Source: Ruegeria faecimaris (lineage in GTDB: Bacteria; Pseudomonadota; Alphaproteobacteria; Rhodobacterales; Rhodobacteraceae). Taken from it: 64,000 nt of DNA. Positions 1-9,691 of this stretch are shown here, one piece after another (within the stretch, counting starts at the first letter, position 1; each line of letters begins with the position of its first letter). A model generated the notes under the pieces. That model did not search any database and was not told where the DNA came from. It was given only the letters and a program-made list of their open reading frames with translations. The DNA is taken from the NCBI RefSeq assembly GCF_900182615.1, contig NZ_FXTE01000003.1, forward strand, positions 186,001-250,000. Reading direction: 5' to 3'. The position numbers and the translations under genes were made by a program.

Positions 1-2
1 TG

Positions 3-1064
3 CCGCCCTGGAACGGATATATCCATCCCCCGGCAATGCCTGATGAGTTCGGTAACTTTATCCATATTGGCCCGTCGGACCCGGCTTTTGAGGCAGCGCA
101 TCTGTTTGGCTCGGCGCATTTCACGATGGACGTCTGGCAGGGCTATTTTGACCGACCAATCCCATGGCATTTCGCCCGTGATTTTAACCGGCTCGAACTG
201 TCGCTGCTGCCAAGCCTGGACAATGCGCATATCGGTTGGGGTTTCCTTGAAACCGGGGGCACCCATGAACACGGGGACGAATATCGCCCCTACAGCCTGA
301 ATTTCGACGTGGTCGCACATGAAATCGGCCACTCAATCATTTACAGCGTCGTGGGCATGCCCACCGACGGAGATGTCTCGGGTGAGTATTACGGGTTCCA
401 TGAATCCGCCGCCGATATGGTGGCGCTTCTGGCCTCTTTGCATTTTGGCTCGGTGGTAGAGGCGCTGTTGGAAAACACCAAAGGCAATCTCTACAGCTTC
501 AATCGACTGAATCGCTTTGCCGAGCTTTCGGAAAATGCACAGATCAGAACGGCCGCAAACAACCGGTCACTATCGGAATTCGCTGCCGGATGGTCCAGTG
601 AACATGCACTTTCCGAGCCACTGACAGGTGCAATGTTCGACATTTTGGTGGACATCTATCATGAGCGCCTGTTGGTTCATGGCCTTATCACACAGGCAGA
701 GGAAGACCTGTCCGATCAGCTAGAGGATTCACCCGATTACAGCGAGGTCATGCAGGGTATTTTTGACAAGCGATATGCCGAAAACCCCGATGGATTCCGC
801 GTAGCACTTCTTGAGGCGCGCGATTTCCTGGGCACCTATCTGGCCGACGCCTGGAGCATGTTGGACGCCGATATGCTCAGCTATTTCGGTGTCGAAAAGG
901 CCATGCTGGCGGTGGATCAGGAAATTACCGGGGGTGCCTTCCGGCGGATCATCGAAGGAAACTTTCGGATGCGTGATATCGGGGTGGCAACTGCCGGTCC
1001 GCGGCTGCCTGACCCTGATGAAGACAGTCACGCACACTCCGTCCGCACGCAGGTTCCAGACTGA
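3..1064 (+). CDS. Zinc metallopeptidase, gluzincin-like (5' end outside window)
   Basis: The reading frame is open from base 3, before the first ATG at 36, so the N-terminus lies outside the window. Counting from that ATG, HEIGH at residues 95-99 is a zinc-binding HExxH motif. The glutamate of HESAAD (residue 123), 24 residues after the second histidine, with an aspartate four further on, is a plausible third ligand in the style of thermolysin-like gluzincins. The rest of the visible 340 residues is acidic and matches no family I can name. The substrate is unknown, and a signal peptide cannot be judged because the start is missing. The SGAKV-repeat gene follows about 140 bp downstream on the same strand. 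Confidence 0.75.
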   Translation, partial: PPWNGYIHPPAMPDEFGNFIHIGPSDPAFEAAHLFGSAHFTMDVWQGYFDRPIPWHFARDFNRLELSLLPSLDNAHIGWGFLETGGTHEHGDEYRPYSLNFDVVAHEIGHSIIYSVVGMPTDGDVSGEYYGFHESAADMVALLASLHFGSVVEALLENTKGNLYSFNRLNRFAELSENAQIRTAANNRSLSEFAAGWSSEHALSEPLTGAMFDILVDIYHERLLVHGLITQAEEDLSDQLEDSPDYSEVMQGIFDKRYAENPDGFRVALLEARDFLGTYLADAWSMLDADMLSYFGVEKAMLAVDQEITGGAFRRIIEGNFRMRDIGVATAGPRLPDPDEDSHAHSVRTQVPD

Positions 1065-1204
1065 TGACAGCAAAATTCTTTTTTTTTCGGCAGATTTATG
1101 GCATTTAGAGGCGGGGTGATTTTTGAGGAGACACCGATGCGGTCATCCTCGGGATTTAATCGAAGGGGGTTCGGGTGATGGACCCATATTTGGGAGATGA
1201 GTTT

Positions 1205-1783
1205 ATGGCGGAATCCTTGCTCAGTTTTTCGGAAGTGTTGATTTACGGCAGAGTTATCGACGATTTGGATTACGACCCTGCGAAAAAGAAAAGCAGAGGA
1301 AAAGGCAACAACAAACATCTTGATGAGCAACTCGCGAATTCAGGAAATGACGAAGCCAAATTTGCCAAGATCTACGGGTTTGCCTATGAAGGCACCTACT
1401 ACGACCTGCCCGAGCCGGTGATTTTCCTGGTTCACGGCGATGGTCAAGATGTCGCCAAAAAGGGCGAGCCACCAAACCAGGCCTCGCGCGCGCCCACGGA
1501 TCCTTCGATTGGCGGTGTTGCGGCGGCGGACTATCAGGTCGCTGACGGTATCAAGTTCTGGAGCTATGATAAGTCCGATCAGACCATGCGCATGGATGTC
1601 ATGACAGGCCAGTTCGAACAGGTTCTTCTAGACCTCTATTTTGGCTTTGACAGCCCTGCTATCAGCGGTGCAAAGGTCAGCGGTGCCAAAGTGAGTGGTG
1701 CCAAGGTCAGTGGCGCGAAAGTCAGCGGTGCCAAGGTCAGTGGCGCCAAGGTTAGCGGAGCCAAAGTACGCGGCGGCGACTGA
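1205..1783 (+). CDS. Hypothetical protein with C-terminal SGAKV (pentapeptide-like) repeats
   Basis: I do not recognise a family. The start at 1205 is chosen because GGGAGA lies 7 bases upstream; GTG at 1175 and ATG at 1178 in the same frame are alternatives. The first ~155 residues include a lysine-rich patch near residues 27-37 and an acidic, aromatic-rich body. The C-terminus is seven exact copies of SGAKV followed by RGGD. Read as AKVSG, the tract resembles the A(D/N)LSG pentapeptide-repeat pattern, with Lys in place of Asp/Asn and Val in place of Leu. No signal peptide or membrane segment is evident. The gene lies downstream of a metallopeptidase and ends just before a strong terminator. 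Confidence 0.7.
   Translation: MAESLLSFSEVLIYGRVIDDLDYDPAKKKSRGKGNNKHLDEQLANSGNDEAKFAKIYGFAYEGTYYDLPEPVIFLVHGDGQDVAKKGEPPNQASRAPTDPSIGGVAAADYQVADGIKFWSYDKSDQTMRMDVMTGQFEQVLLDLYFGFDSPAISGAKVSGAKVSGAKVSGAKVSGAKVSGAKVSGAKVRGGD
1664..1768 (+). repeat. Seven tandem 15-bp units encoding SGAKV
   Basis: Seven in-frame 15-bp units encode identical pentapeptides. The DNA units differ at synonymous third positions (agc/agt/Ser, ggt/ggc/gga, gcc/gca/gcg, aag/aaa, gtc/gtg/gtt/gta). The protein repeat is perfect while the DNA repeat is not. Confidence 0.95.
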
Positions 1784-1805
1784 TCTTCGGACAAAGTCAG
1801 CAAAG

Positions 1806-1830
1806 AAGGCGCGGGATCTCGCGCCTTTTT
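1806..1830 (+). terminator. Rho-independent terminator after the SGAKV gene
   Basis: Arms AAGGCGCG and CGCGCCTT enclose a 6-base loop and run into a T tract. It lies 23 bp after the stop codon and just before the end of the converging cyclase gene. Confidence 0.9.
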
Positions 1831-1835
1831 CCGTT

Positions 1836-3605
1836 CTAAAATCCCGCTTTTTTCAGCCCTTCGACAAAGTGCTGCGTGTCGTCTTCCAGACGGTCGGGCA
1901 GCACCTTGGCCCAGCGTGACAAAGAAAAGTTCGGGTGTGCGGCGCGGTGCTTTTCAGCAATCATACGTGCCATATCCATGTTGCCCAGCTGCGCATGGCT
2001 GGCGGCCAGCATCCGTTGACCCTCGGTCGGATTGTTCATCTTGTTGACGGTTTCGATAACATCTTCATAGCGCCTGAGATTGTAATAGGCGCCGCCGAGG
2101 TGCCAGAGATACTGATCCGGAAAGTACGGGTTCAGACGCATGGCCTGTTGCAGATGCGTGATGGCGGTCTCATTTTCCCCCGAATGTGCAAGCGCATCGG
2201 CGAAATCCGAATGCATATCCGCATCATTGGGGTTGAGAGCCAAAGCACGTTGGTAAGACTGTAGCGCCGCACTATGCTCCTTGCGATACAGATGGACAAA
2301 TCCCAGCTCGCCAAATCCCCGTGCGTCTGTCGGGTCCAATTCGATCGACCGCTGTGCCAAAGACAGCGCCTGCTCGAATGCACTGCCTGGATCTTCGGTC
2401 CACGAGTATCGCCAATCCAGATTCAACGTTCGGGACAAGGCGGCGGCGGCACGGGCATAGTTGCCGTCCCTTTCCAGCGCAGATTGATAGAAATTCTGTG
2501 CCTTGCGGTTGTCGTTGCGCGTGTATTTGAAGATGTGCTGCTGCCCCTGCAGGACAGAGCCATATGCCTCCAGATCTGAAGGAACGGCCTGAACCATAAC
2601 TTGGCGCTCATGGGATTCGATCATTACGGCCGTGGCCGCGACGATACATTCAGTCACCTCGTCCAGAATATCAAATATATCGTCAATGTTTCGATCAAAC
2701 CGCTCACCCCAAATCGTGCGTTCAGTGTTAGCATCGACCAGTTCCGCAGTAATGCGGATTCGACTGGAAGAGCGACGCACACTGCCACGGGCGATATACC
2801 GGACATTCAGCTTTCTTGCGGCTTCCTTCGGTGGCATGGACTGCGCCCTGAAGAAGAATGATGAGTTTCGGGCAATGACGAAAAGGTTTCTGAATTTGGA
2901 AAGGTTCAGAATGATGTCGTCGGTCAGACCATCGGCAATCCAGCCGTCAGACTCATCCCCGCCGCTGATGCTGAACGGTAGCACAGCGACCGACGGAGTG
3001 TCCGGGCGTTCCAACAGATCGACAATAGCGTCGGGACGCATAGTGCCCGCCAAAGTAGCACCGGCAACCTCGCTGCGGACACAGTAGGTTGAAACCGGCG
3101 AAAGAATGTTCTTCAGATGCTGCGGACCAAGAAATTCGTACCCATACCGCAACCGGTTACAAACCTGATCATACACCGCAGAGCTGACATAGACCCGCTC
3201 GGGTTCCGCAATTTCTTGCAATCGCGCTGCAATGTTGACGTTGTCGCCATGAATTCCACGCTCATCTATCAGGATCTCTCCAAGATGGATGCCAACGCGA
3301 AACTTGATTTGCTGTTGATCTGATCCTGAATCGTTGTGCTGGGCAGAAATTTGGTGCAGCTCAACACCAAATTCGACCGCGCTGGTCGCTGTTTCAAACA
3401 GGGCCAGGATGCCGTCACCGCGCACTTCGACCACACGCCCCTGATAACGGGCGCATGCGGCTTCGATCTGCGATAGAAGTGTCTTCAAAGCGTTGTAGGT
3501 GTCGAGTTCGTTCTCACTCATCAGGCGAGAATAGCCGACGACATCTGCAAATAAGACTGCACCCAGCTTCTGAGTGATTGATGAATTCGGGTTAACTGTA
3601 TTCAC
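1836..3605 (-). CDS. Class III adenylate/guanylate cyclase fused to TolB-like and TPR domains
   Basis: The frame is open up to 3767 but would then overlap the GNAT gene; GTG at 3605 is the likely start, giving 589 residues. The N-terminal CHD domain (about 10-180) carries the two metal aspartates D21 (FADVVGYS) and D64 (RGDG), 43 residues apart, plus the transition-state pair N124 and R128 (VNIAARL). A TolB-like beta region (TPSVAVLPF) follows, then tetratricopeptide repeats up to the C-terminus. This architecture is common in rhizobial and roseobacter cyclases. The base-specificity positions are unusual: E60 sits where adenylate cyclases have Lys, and G117 where they have Asp/Thr, so the product nucleotide is uncertain. 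No transmembrane segment is seen, so the protein is probably cytosolic. Confidence 0.9.
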   Translation of the reverse strand: MNTVNPNSSITQKLGAVLFADVVGYSRLMSENELDTYNALKTLLSQIEAACARYQGRVVEVRGDGILALFETATSAVEFGVELHQISAQHNDSGSDQQQIKFRVGIHLGEILIDERGIHGDNVNIAARLQEIAEPERVYVSSAVYDQVCNRLRYGYEFLGPQHLKNILSPVSTYCVRSEVAGATLAGTMRPDAIVDLLERPDTPSVAVLPFSISGGDESDGWIADGLTDDIILNLSKFRNLFVIARNSSFFFRAQSMPPKEAARKLNVRYIARGSVRRSSSRIRITAELVDANTERTIWGERFDRNIDDIFDILDEVTECIVAATAVMIESHERQVMVQAVPSDLEAYGSVLQGQQHIFKYTRNDNRKAQNFYQSALERDGNYARAAAALSRTLNLDWRYSWTEDPGSAFEQALSLAQRSIELDPTDARGFGELGFVHLYRKEHSAALQSYQRALALNPNDADMHSDFADALAHSGENETAITHLQQAMRLNPYFPDQYLWHLGGAYYNLRRYEDVIETVNKMNNPTEGQRMLAASHAQLGNMDMARMIAEKHRAAHPNFSLSRWAKVLPDRLEDDTQHFVEGLKKAGF

Positions 3606-3690
3606 TGGCGGTACTCGATTCCTGAGTTCTGAACGAACCCTAACTTTTGTATAACAAAAAAAGATTTGAAATGATTGGTAATAACGTCTC

Positions 3691-4338
3691 TTAGTCCGAC
3701 CCAGTCTCTTGCGGGGGCCAACACCAGCAATCCGAGGCATTATTGCCAAGCTTAACGATGGTTTCACCGCCCAATTCTTTCGCCAGTGAATTTCGGTTTT
3801 CGAACCAATCGCTGCTCAGCAACCCGACCACAACCATATCGTGAAATTGACCATCTGCAAACCAGGCCTGACGCATCGACCCCTCGATCTGGCACCCCAG
3901 TCTGGCAACCAGGTCTCTGCTGCTGACATTATCCGCCCTATAATACGAAGTCAGCCGGTTCAGCCCCAGTTGTCGAAAGGCGAAATCGGCGACCAAAGCC
4001 GTCGCCCTGATACCAACTCCATGGCGGCGCACCGAATGATCGACGAACATCGCAACGACAGCATCGCGATTGATCGGCGATATCCCCTCGAGGCCGCTCA
4101 TGCCGACCAGTTTTCCCGCCGAATTCTCAACAACGAACCAACACCTGCGGCCGATGGCTGAGCCGGTGAACATGTCGCTCCAGCTTTCCTCTGTCTGTGC
4201 AAGATTAAGAGGAATGCGGGACACGCGTTCGAATTTGGCTAAATCCTCTACATTTTGAAACCAGGGCAGAATTGTCTCAAGATCGGATTTTTCCAGGGGA
4301 CGCAGGACATAGGTCTTGTTGCTGGGCTTTTTTTTCAC
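3691..4338 (-). CDS. GNAT-family N-acetyltransferase (RimJ/RimL type)
   Basis: This 215-residue protein starts at GTG. It has the acetyltransferase_3 layout: an N-terminal TYVLRPLEKSDLE strand-helix, a central GMSGLEGI strand, the acetyl-CoA loop in HSVRRHGVGIRAT (RxxGxG/A-like), and the C-terminal NxxSRDLVARLGCQIEG segment typical of RimJ/RimL and spermidine-acetyltransferase relatives. The acceptor cannot be told from sequence. A tail of about 30 residues after the fold, ending CWCWPPQETGSD, is not typical. It lies upstream of the cyclase on the same strand, about 85 bp away from the chosen cyclase start. Confidence 0.85.
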   Translation of the reverse strand: MKKKPSNKTYVLRPLEKSDLETILPWFQNVEDLAKFERVSRIPLNLAQTEESWSDMFTGSAIGRRCWFVVENSAGKLVGMSGLEGISPINRDAVVAMFVDHSVRRHGVGIRATALVADFAFRQLGLNRLTSYYRADNVSSRDLVARLGCQIEGSMRQAWFADGQFHDMVVVGLLSSDWFENRNSLAKELGGETIVKLGNNASDCWCWPPQETGSD

Positions 4339-4437
4339 CGGAATTTCAACCTTTAATAAACATCAAAAAAATAACCTGTAGAGGATACCATGAAAACGCC
4401 GCAAACAGAAAAGATGATTATTGCAACCCAGTAAGAC

Positions 4438-4471
4438 AAAAAAACCGGTCCGCCGATCGGGCGAACCGGTC
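4438..4471 (-). terminator. Rho-independent terminator of the sugar ABC/dehydratase operon
   Basis: On the minus strand, 11-base arms ACCGGTTCGCC and GGCGGACCGGT (one G-T pair) are followed directly by seven T residues. It lies 20 bp after the stop codon of the binding-protein gene and closes the minus-strand operon that starts at 9611. Confidence 0.93.
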
Positions 4472-4491
4472 CGTATTAAGCTGTCAGGCTC

Positions 4492-5436
4492 TTAGTCGTA
4501 AAGAACTGCCGCGATCTTCGGATCGTCAATATTGGAAGCATCGTAATAGTAAAAGCCGGTGTCGATTAGGGCGGGGACTTCTTCGCCTTTCATCGCCGCG
4601 ACGGCCGCCTTGACCGTTTCATAGCCGATACCAACCGGGTTCTGGGTGATTGCCCCGGTCATCAGACCACTTTTGATCGCGTCTTTTTGGGCTTTGCCGC
4701 TGTCATAGCCAATGATGACAAGGCCTTCGGTGCCCAATTCCTGTACCCCGTTCACGACACCAATGGCAGAGCCTTCATTGGTGCCAAAAATACCATCCAG
4801 ATCGGGGTTTGCAGTGAGGATCGCTTTTGTCACCTCGGTTGATTTCAGATGATCGCCCTGCCCGTACTGAACGGTGACAACCTCGATATCAGGGTATTTT
4901 TCCGCAATGCGGTTCACAAATCCATCGCGGCGGTCAATGCCAGTGCGGCTGGTCTGGTCGTGGGCTACCACTGCAACTTTGCCTTTTCCACCAATCTTTT
5001 CGGCCATTTTGTCAGCGGCAAGCCCCGCTGCAGCTAGGTTATCAGTTGTGGCAGTAGAAACAGGAATATCACTGTCGACACCGCTGTCAAAAGCGATGAT
5101 CGGGATACCCTTGTCATTTGCCTGCTTCAGCAACGGAATGGCGGCCTGACTGTCGAGTGCGGCAAAGCCGATAGCTTTGGGATTGTTTGCCAGTGCTGCG
5201 GCGAGCATGTCGATCTGACGGTCGACCATCGTTTCGTTGTCCGGTCCTTCGAATGTGATTGTGACGTCAAACTCTTCGGCTGCCTGTTCGGCGCCCTGCT
5301 TTACCGCCTGCCAGAATTGGTGCTGGAACCCTTTGGATACCAGCGGAATATAGATTTCTTCCGCCATGGCCATCGAGGCCGGAGCTGCGAGGGTGGCTGC
5401 GCTGAGCGCCCCCAGAACGAAACGACGTGTTAACAT
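4492..5436 (-). CDS. Sugar ABC transporter periplasmic binding protein (RbsB-like, CUT2)
   Basis: The start at 5436 has an excellent GGAGGAG ribosome site; upstream in-frame sequence is not conserved-looking. The 314-residue protein begins with a signal peptide containing RRF before the hydrophobic core, possibly Tat-type, with likely cleavage after AMA. The mature part is a periplasmic-binding-protein-like I fold: QFWQAVKQGAEQAAEE, an AIGFAALDS loop, IPIIAFDSGVDSD, and GIFGTNEGSAIG. It delivers sugar to the permease and ATPase encoded just upstream. Being in the same operon as the dehydratase, its ligand is inferred to be L-fucose or a similar deoxysugar. Confidence 0.92.
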   Translation of the reverse strand: MLTRRFVLGALSAATLAAPASMAMAEEIYIPLVSKGFQHQFWQAVKQGAEQAAEEFDVTITFEGPDNETMVDRQIDMLAAALANNPKAIGFAALDSQAAIPLLKQANDKGIPIIAFDSGVDSDIPVSTATTDNLAAAGLAADKMAEKIGGKGKVAVVAHDQTSRTGIDRRDGFVNRIAEKYPDIEVVTVQYGQGDHLKSTEVTKAILTANPDLDGIFGTNEGSAIGVVNGVQELGTEGLVIIGYDSGKAQKDAIKSGLMTGAITQNPVGIGYETVKAAVAAMKGEEVPALIDTGFYYYDASNIDDPKIAAVLYD

Positions 5437-5483
5437 GATATTCTCCTCCAGTTGGTCGTCATCTTCTTTGGTCCTAAAATTGT

Positions 5484-6491
5484 TCACCCGGTCTTTTTGC
5501 GCCGCGCCATGTCGGCATAGACGGCCAGAATGATGATCGCGCCGGTGACAACGGTCTGCCATTCCTGCGCTACAGATAGAACGCGCAGCCCATTGGTCAG
5601 GACAGCCATGATAAGCGCGCCGATGAGCGTTCCCAGGATCGTGCCGCGCCCGCCGGACAGAGAGGTTCCGCCAATGACCACAGCCGCGATGGCCTCAAGT
5701 TCGTATCCCAGCCCCAAAGCGGGTTGTGCCGAGTTCAGGCGCGAGGCGATCAGGATGCCGCCGATGCCGCAAATTCCCCCGGCCAGCGCGTAGATTCGCA
5801 TCTTCCAGGCGTCGGTGTTGACACCCGACAAGCGGACCGCCTCTTCGTTTGATCCCAAAGCAAACGTATAGCGGCCCAAAACAGTGCGGCTGAGGATATA
5901 GGATGCTGCAATCGCGACCAAAAACAAGATCAGCACGCCGTTCGGGATAGGCACCGAGGGGATGATTTCTCCGATCAGAGACCCGCGCGAGATCTGATCG
6001 AAACCAGGCGTGTCATTGAAATAGATCGGTCGTGTGCCCGAGATAACCAGCGATAGACCCTTGAGGATCAGCATCATGCCCAGCGTCGCGATGAAGGGCG
6101 GGATTTTCATTTTGGCCACAAATGTGCCCGAACACAGACCACAAAACGCACCCGCTGCAATGGCTGCAGCAACACCCAAAAGCAGGGGCATGCCGAGATA
6201 AGTCAGGGCTACGCCCGCAATCACGGCGCAGAAGGTCATCAAAGTGCCAACCGACAGGTCGATTCCGCCCGTGATGATCACCAGAGTTGCGGCAACGGCC
6301 AGTACGCCGTTGACCGAAGTTGCCTGCAGAATGGCGATCATGTTCGAAGTTTGCATGAAGTTCGGCGATGCGATCGAAAAGCCGATCAACAGGGCGATGA
6401 GACTGGCAAAGGCCAGCAGCTTTTGATACGCGCCGCTTTCCGACAGGCCCGCAAGGGGCTTTTTTTTGTCTATATCCGTTGCTGTGGTCAT
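5484..6491 (-). CDS. Sugar ABC transporter permease (RbsC-like, CUT2)
   Basis: ATG at 6491 gives 335 residues and overlaps the ATPase stop codon (ATGA), a sign of translational coupling. The protein has about eight to ten hydrophobic segments and the BPD_transp_2 signature regions: [16 protein letters not shown] near residue 75, and [16 protein letters not shown] in the cytoplasmic loop that contacts the ATPase. It forms the inner-membrane channel of the importer. There is one permease gene, so a homodimer is expected, as in ribose systems. Confidence 0.93.
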   Translation of the reverse strand: MTTATDIDKKKPLAGLSESGAYQKLLAFASLIALLIGFSIASPNFMQTSNMIAILQATSVNGVLAVAATLVIITGGIDLSVGTLMTFCAVIAGVALTYLGMPLLLGVAAAIAAGAFCGLCSGTFVAKMKIPPFIATLGMMLILKGLSLVISGTRPIYFNDTPGFDQISRGSLIGEIIPSVPIPNGVLILFLVAIAASYILSRTVLGRYTFALGSNEEAVRLSGVNTDAWKMRIYALAGGICGIGGILIASRLNSAQPALGLGYELEAIAAVVIGGTSLSGGRGTILGTLIGALIMAVLTNGLRVLSVAQEWQTVVTGAIIILAVYADMARRKKTG

Positions 6492-8014
6492 ATTGCTGTC
6501 CCTGTGACCTGCATCGCCGCCGTGCGTTGGGTGGCCAGATGCATGATGTCTTCCTGAGTGGTGTTGTTTCCGCCGGGCAGAATTCCGGTCAGCCGGCCTT
6601 CGCACATGACGGCGATGCGGTGGCTGAGGCGCATGATTTCCGGCAATTCGGATGAGATCACGATGATCGTCTTTCCCTGCGCGGCCAGTTCTTCGAGCAG
6701 TTTGTAGATTTCCGATTTTGCACCGACATCAATACCGCGCGTGGGTTCGTCAAATATCAGGATGTCGCAATCTCGCAGAAGCCATTTTGCGATGACTACC
6801 TTTTGCTGATTGCCGCCGGACAACAGGCGCACCTCCTGCACATCCGAGGGTGTGCGAATGCCAAGCTGGGCGATATAGCCCTTGGCGGTCGAGCTGATTG
6901 CGCCGTCGTTTAGTACCCCGGCAGCACTGGTGAACATATCCATCGAAGCGAGAGCGATATTGTCGCGGACATTCATCCCGGTGGCGAGGCCGAAATGCTT
7001 GCGATCCTCGGACAGGTACCCGATCCCGGCGCGCACCGCGTCCTGGGGTGAGCGGATGGGAACGCGGTGCCCATGCACGCGGATTTCGCCGCCATCTAAG
7101 GGATCAGCGCCAAAGATTGCTCGGGCCACCTCGGTCCGCCCCGCCCCCATCAGCCCGGCAAACCCCAAGATTTCACCCTTCCGGACCGAAAAGCTGACAT
7201 CTTTCAGATCCGTGCCCCGCGTCAGTCCTGCGACTTCCAGAGAAACCTCGGCATCGCTCAGGTCCGGCACATCCAGAGGGTCTTCGGATACTTCGCGCCC
7301 AACCATCATCGCAATGATTTTGCTGATCGGCGTGTCACTGGCACCGACAGTGCCAACATATTCACCGTCGCGCATGACAGTCACACGGTCGGCGATTTGT
7401 TTCAGCTCGTCCATTTTGTGGCTGATATAGACAATCCCCACCCCTTCCGCCCTCAGGCGGCGGATGATGACGAACAGCTCGGCAATCTCGGCGTCGTTCA
7501 GGGCTGCGGTCGGTTCGTCCATGACCAGAACCTTGGAGCGATAGGACAGCGCCTTGGCAATTTCGACCATCTGCTGCTTGGCAATGGTCAACCCGCCGAC
7601 CAGCGCTTTGGGATCAAGGTTCAGGTTCATCGCCCCGAAGATTTCAGCGGTTTGAGCGTTCAGCGCGGCCTCGTCCAGGCGACCAAAACGTTTCCGGGGC
7701 TCGCGTCCGATAAAGATGTTCTGCGCTACGGTCAGATCATTCATCAGACTCAGTTCCTGATGGATGATCCCGATCCCGAGGTTCTGAGCCTCACGCGGGG
7801 ATGTGGGACTGGCTGATTTGCCTTGAATGGCCAAGTCGCCGCCATCGCGCTGATAGATCCCGGACAGGATTTTCATCAACGTACTCTTCCCCGCCCCGTT
7901 TTCCCCCATAAGCGCGTGGACTTCGCCCGAAAACAGATCGAACTGCACGGATTTCAGCGCGTGCACACCGGGGAAATACTTTTCGATCCCCTTCATTTCG
8001 ACCAGTTTTTCCAT
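6488..8014 (-). CDS. Sugar ABC transporter ATP-binding protein (RbsA-like, two ATPase domains)
   Basis: ATG at 8014 is preceded by GGGAGGAGAG, so it is preferred to the ATG 12 bases upstream; the product is 508 residues. The N-terminal ATPase has Walker [11 protein letters not shown], a Q-loop and Walker [12 protein letters not shown]. The C-terminal ATPase has the altered Walker [10 protein letters not shown], signature LSGGNQQK and Walker [13 protein letters not shown] non-canonical second Walker A is normal for CUT2 transporters. It powers sugar import with the adjacent permease and lies between the dehydratase and permease genes in one operon. Confidence 0.95.
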   Translation of the reverse strand: MEKLVEMKGIEKYFPGVHALKSVQFDLFSGEVHALMGENGAGKSTLMKILSGIYQRDGGDLAIQGKSASPTSPREAQNLGIGIIHQELSLMNDLTVAQNIFIGREPRKRFGRLDEAALNAQTAEIFGAMNLNLDPKALVGGLTIAKQQMVEIAKALSYRSKVLVMDEPTAALNDAEIAELFVIIRRLRAEGVGIVYISHKMDELKQIADRVTVMRDGEYVGTVGASDTPISKIIAMMVGREVSEDPLDVPDLSDAEVSLEVAGLTRGTDLKDVSFSVRKGEILGFAGLMGAGRTEVARAIFGADPLDGGEIRVHGHRVPIRSPQDAVRAGIGYLSEDRKHFGLATGMNVRDNIALASMDMFTSAAGVLNDGAISSTAKGYIAQLGIRTPSDVQEVRLLSGGNQQKVVIAKWLLRDCDILIFDEPTRGIDVGAKSEIYKLLEELAAQGKTIIVISSELPEIMRLSHRIAVMCEGRLTGILPGGNNTTQEDIMHLATQRTAAMQVTGTAI

Positions 8015-8054
8015 CTCTCCTCCCATTTTGCCCCTACCTCTGACGAACCTGCCG

Positions 8055-9611
8055 CTACATCACAGCGCCGATTTGCCAGGGGACAAATTCAACGCCCCCA
8101 AAACCAAGCTCTTCGCTTTTTGTTTGATCGCCCGATGCGACACGGATCAACATTTCGAACAACTCTTCGCCCTTGGCCTCGATACTGACCCCGTCAGTGA
8201 CGATGTCGCCGCAATTCAGATCCATGTCCTCGGACATGCGGGCGTACATTTCCGAATTCGTCGCTAGCTTGATGCAGGGCGTGGGTTGATATCCGGAGAC
8301 CGACCCCCTGCCGGTGGTAAACACGATCAAATTGGCACCCGCCGCCACCTGACCCGTGACTGAGCAAGGATCGAACCCGGGACTGTCCATGAAGACAAAG
8401 CCCTTTTTGTCGATAATTTCGCCAAATCTGTAGACGTCGCGCATCGGGGCCGTGCCCCCCTTGGCCACCGCACCCAGAGACTTTTCAAGAATGGTCGTCA
8501 GTCCACCGCGCTTGTTTCCGGGGCTTGGATTGTTGTCCATCTCGCCACCATTGCGCTTGGTGTAATCTTCCCACCAATGAATACGGTCGATCAGTTTTTT
8601 GCCGATTTCCGGCGTTTCTGCGCGCCGGGTCAAAAGATGCTCGGCGCCATAAATTTCAGAGGTTTCCGATAGGATTGTTGTTCCGCCATGGCGCACAAGC
8701 AGATCAGAGGCATATCCAAGCGCCGGATTGGCAGTGATGCCGGAATAACCATCCGAGCCACCGCATTGCATCCCGACCGTAATCGCACTGATCCGAGCGG
8801 GCTTGCGGACGGCCTGATTGGCGAGCCGAGCGATCCCCTCCACCTCGGCAAGCCCGCGCTCGATCGTGCGGCGCGTACCGCCTTCGTTTTGGATGGTCAT
8901 ATAGCGCAAGGCACCGTCCTCGCGGATGGGGCGGCCATCAACCAGACTGGCCACTTGCATGACCTCACATCCCAGCCCAATCAGCAGAATGCCGGCAAAG
9001 TTCGGGTGCTGGGCGTACCCGGCCAGGGTGCGCATCAACGTAGCATAGCCGTCATCCTTGGCCGACATACCGCAGCCCGTGCCATGCACGATGGGCACCA
9101 CCCCGTCCACGTTGGGATATGGATCAAGCAACCCACGTTTTGAGGCAGCTTCAGCGATGAACCGGGCTACTGAACCCGAACAATTCACCGTCGTCAGAAT
9201 TCCGATATAGTTGCGCGTACCAACCTTCCCATCGGACCGGTGATACCCAAGAAAACTCCGCTCTTCGCCGATATGAGGCAAAGGGGTATTTGCGGTCGCA
9301 TGGGCATAATCCTGCTGATGGGCCCCCATACCAAGATTGTGGACATGGACGTGATCTCCGGCTGCGATATCTGCCTTTGCCTGACCAATGATCTGACCAT
9401 AGCGAATGACGTTTTCTCCGGCAGAAATTGGGGCAATAGCAATCTTATGCCCACGCAGAACCTGATCCCGAAGCGGGACATTCAGCCCGGAAGGCTGCGT
9501 GCCGATCTTCAGATCTCGGAGTGCAATGACGATATTGTCGTCCGGGTTCAACCTGACTGTATCGCGCGCTGCGGGCTGAGAAGCCTTTATTTTCTGATCT
9601 GGTTGCATCAT
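8055..9611 (-). CDS. UxaA-family sugar-acid dehydratase, proposed L-fuconate dehydratase
   Basis: This 518-residue protein has the fused architecture of altronate/galactarate dehydratases: an N-terminal SAF-like domain (about 20-100, [14 protein letters not shown]) and a large catalytic domain starting [17 protein letters not shown]. Conserved cysteines include [28 protein letters not shown] and DPCSVTG. Altronate dehydratases are Fe2+ enzymes. All other enzymes of the non-phosphorylating L-fucose route are encoded divergently, but no enolase-family fuconate dehydratase is present, so this gene is inferred to do that step. Altronate, galactarate or another aldonate remain alternatives. ATG codons at 9611 and 9608 both follow AGGAAA. 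First gene of the operon with the sugar importer. Confidence 0.85.
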   Translation of the reverse strand: MMQPDQKIKASQPAARDTVRLNPDDNIVIALRDLKIGTQPSGLNVPLRDQVLRGHKIAIAPISAGENVIRYGQIIGQAKADIAAGDHVHVHNLGMGAHQQDYAHATANTPLPHIGEERSFLGYHRSDGKVGTRNYIGILTTVNCSGSVARFIAEAASKRGLLDPYPNVDGVVPIVHGTGCGMSAKDDGYATLMRTLAGYAQHPNFAGILLIGLGCEVMQVASLVDGRPIREDGALRYMTIQNEGGTRRTIERGLAEVEGIARLANQAVRKPARISAITVGMQCGGSDGYSGITANPALGYASDLLVRHGGTTILSETSEIYGAEHLLTRRAETPEIGKKLIDRIHWWEDYTKRNGGEMDNNPSPGNKRGGLTTILEKSLGAVAKGGTAPMRDVYRFGEIIDKKGFVFMDSPGFDPCSVTGQVAAGANLIVFTTGRGSVSGYQPTPCIKLATNSEMYARMSEDMDLNCGDIVTDGVSIEAKGEELFEMLIRVASGDQTKSEELGFGGVEFVPWQIGAVM

Positions 9612-9660
9612 TTTCCTGTTTGCTGATCCCGACTGCTAATCGTCGGACACGCACTTGTCA

Positions 9661-9674
9661 ACTAACATGTTAGT
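9661..9674. promoter_or_regulatory. 14-bp perfect palindrome, candidate GntR operator
   Basis: ACTAACATGTTAGT is self-complementary. It sits 17 bp before the GntR start and 49 bp before the dehydratase start, in the only intergenic gap between the two divergent fucose operons. Its position suggests one regulator controls both. Binding by the adjacent GntR protein is inferred. Confidence 0.65.
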
Positions 9675-9691
9675 ATGCTAGATCACCAAAT

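Noticed and set aside
3606..3767. N-terminal extension of the cyclase frame
   Set aside because: It is basic, unlike cyclase N-termini, and overlaps the GNAT gene; GTG at 3605 is a better start.
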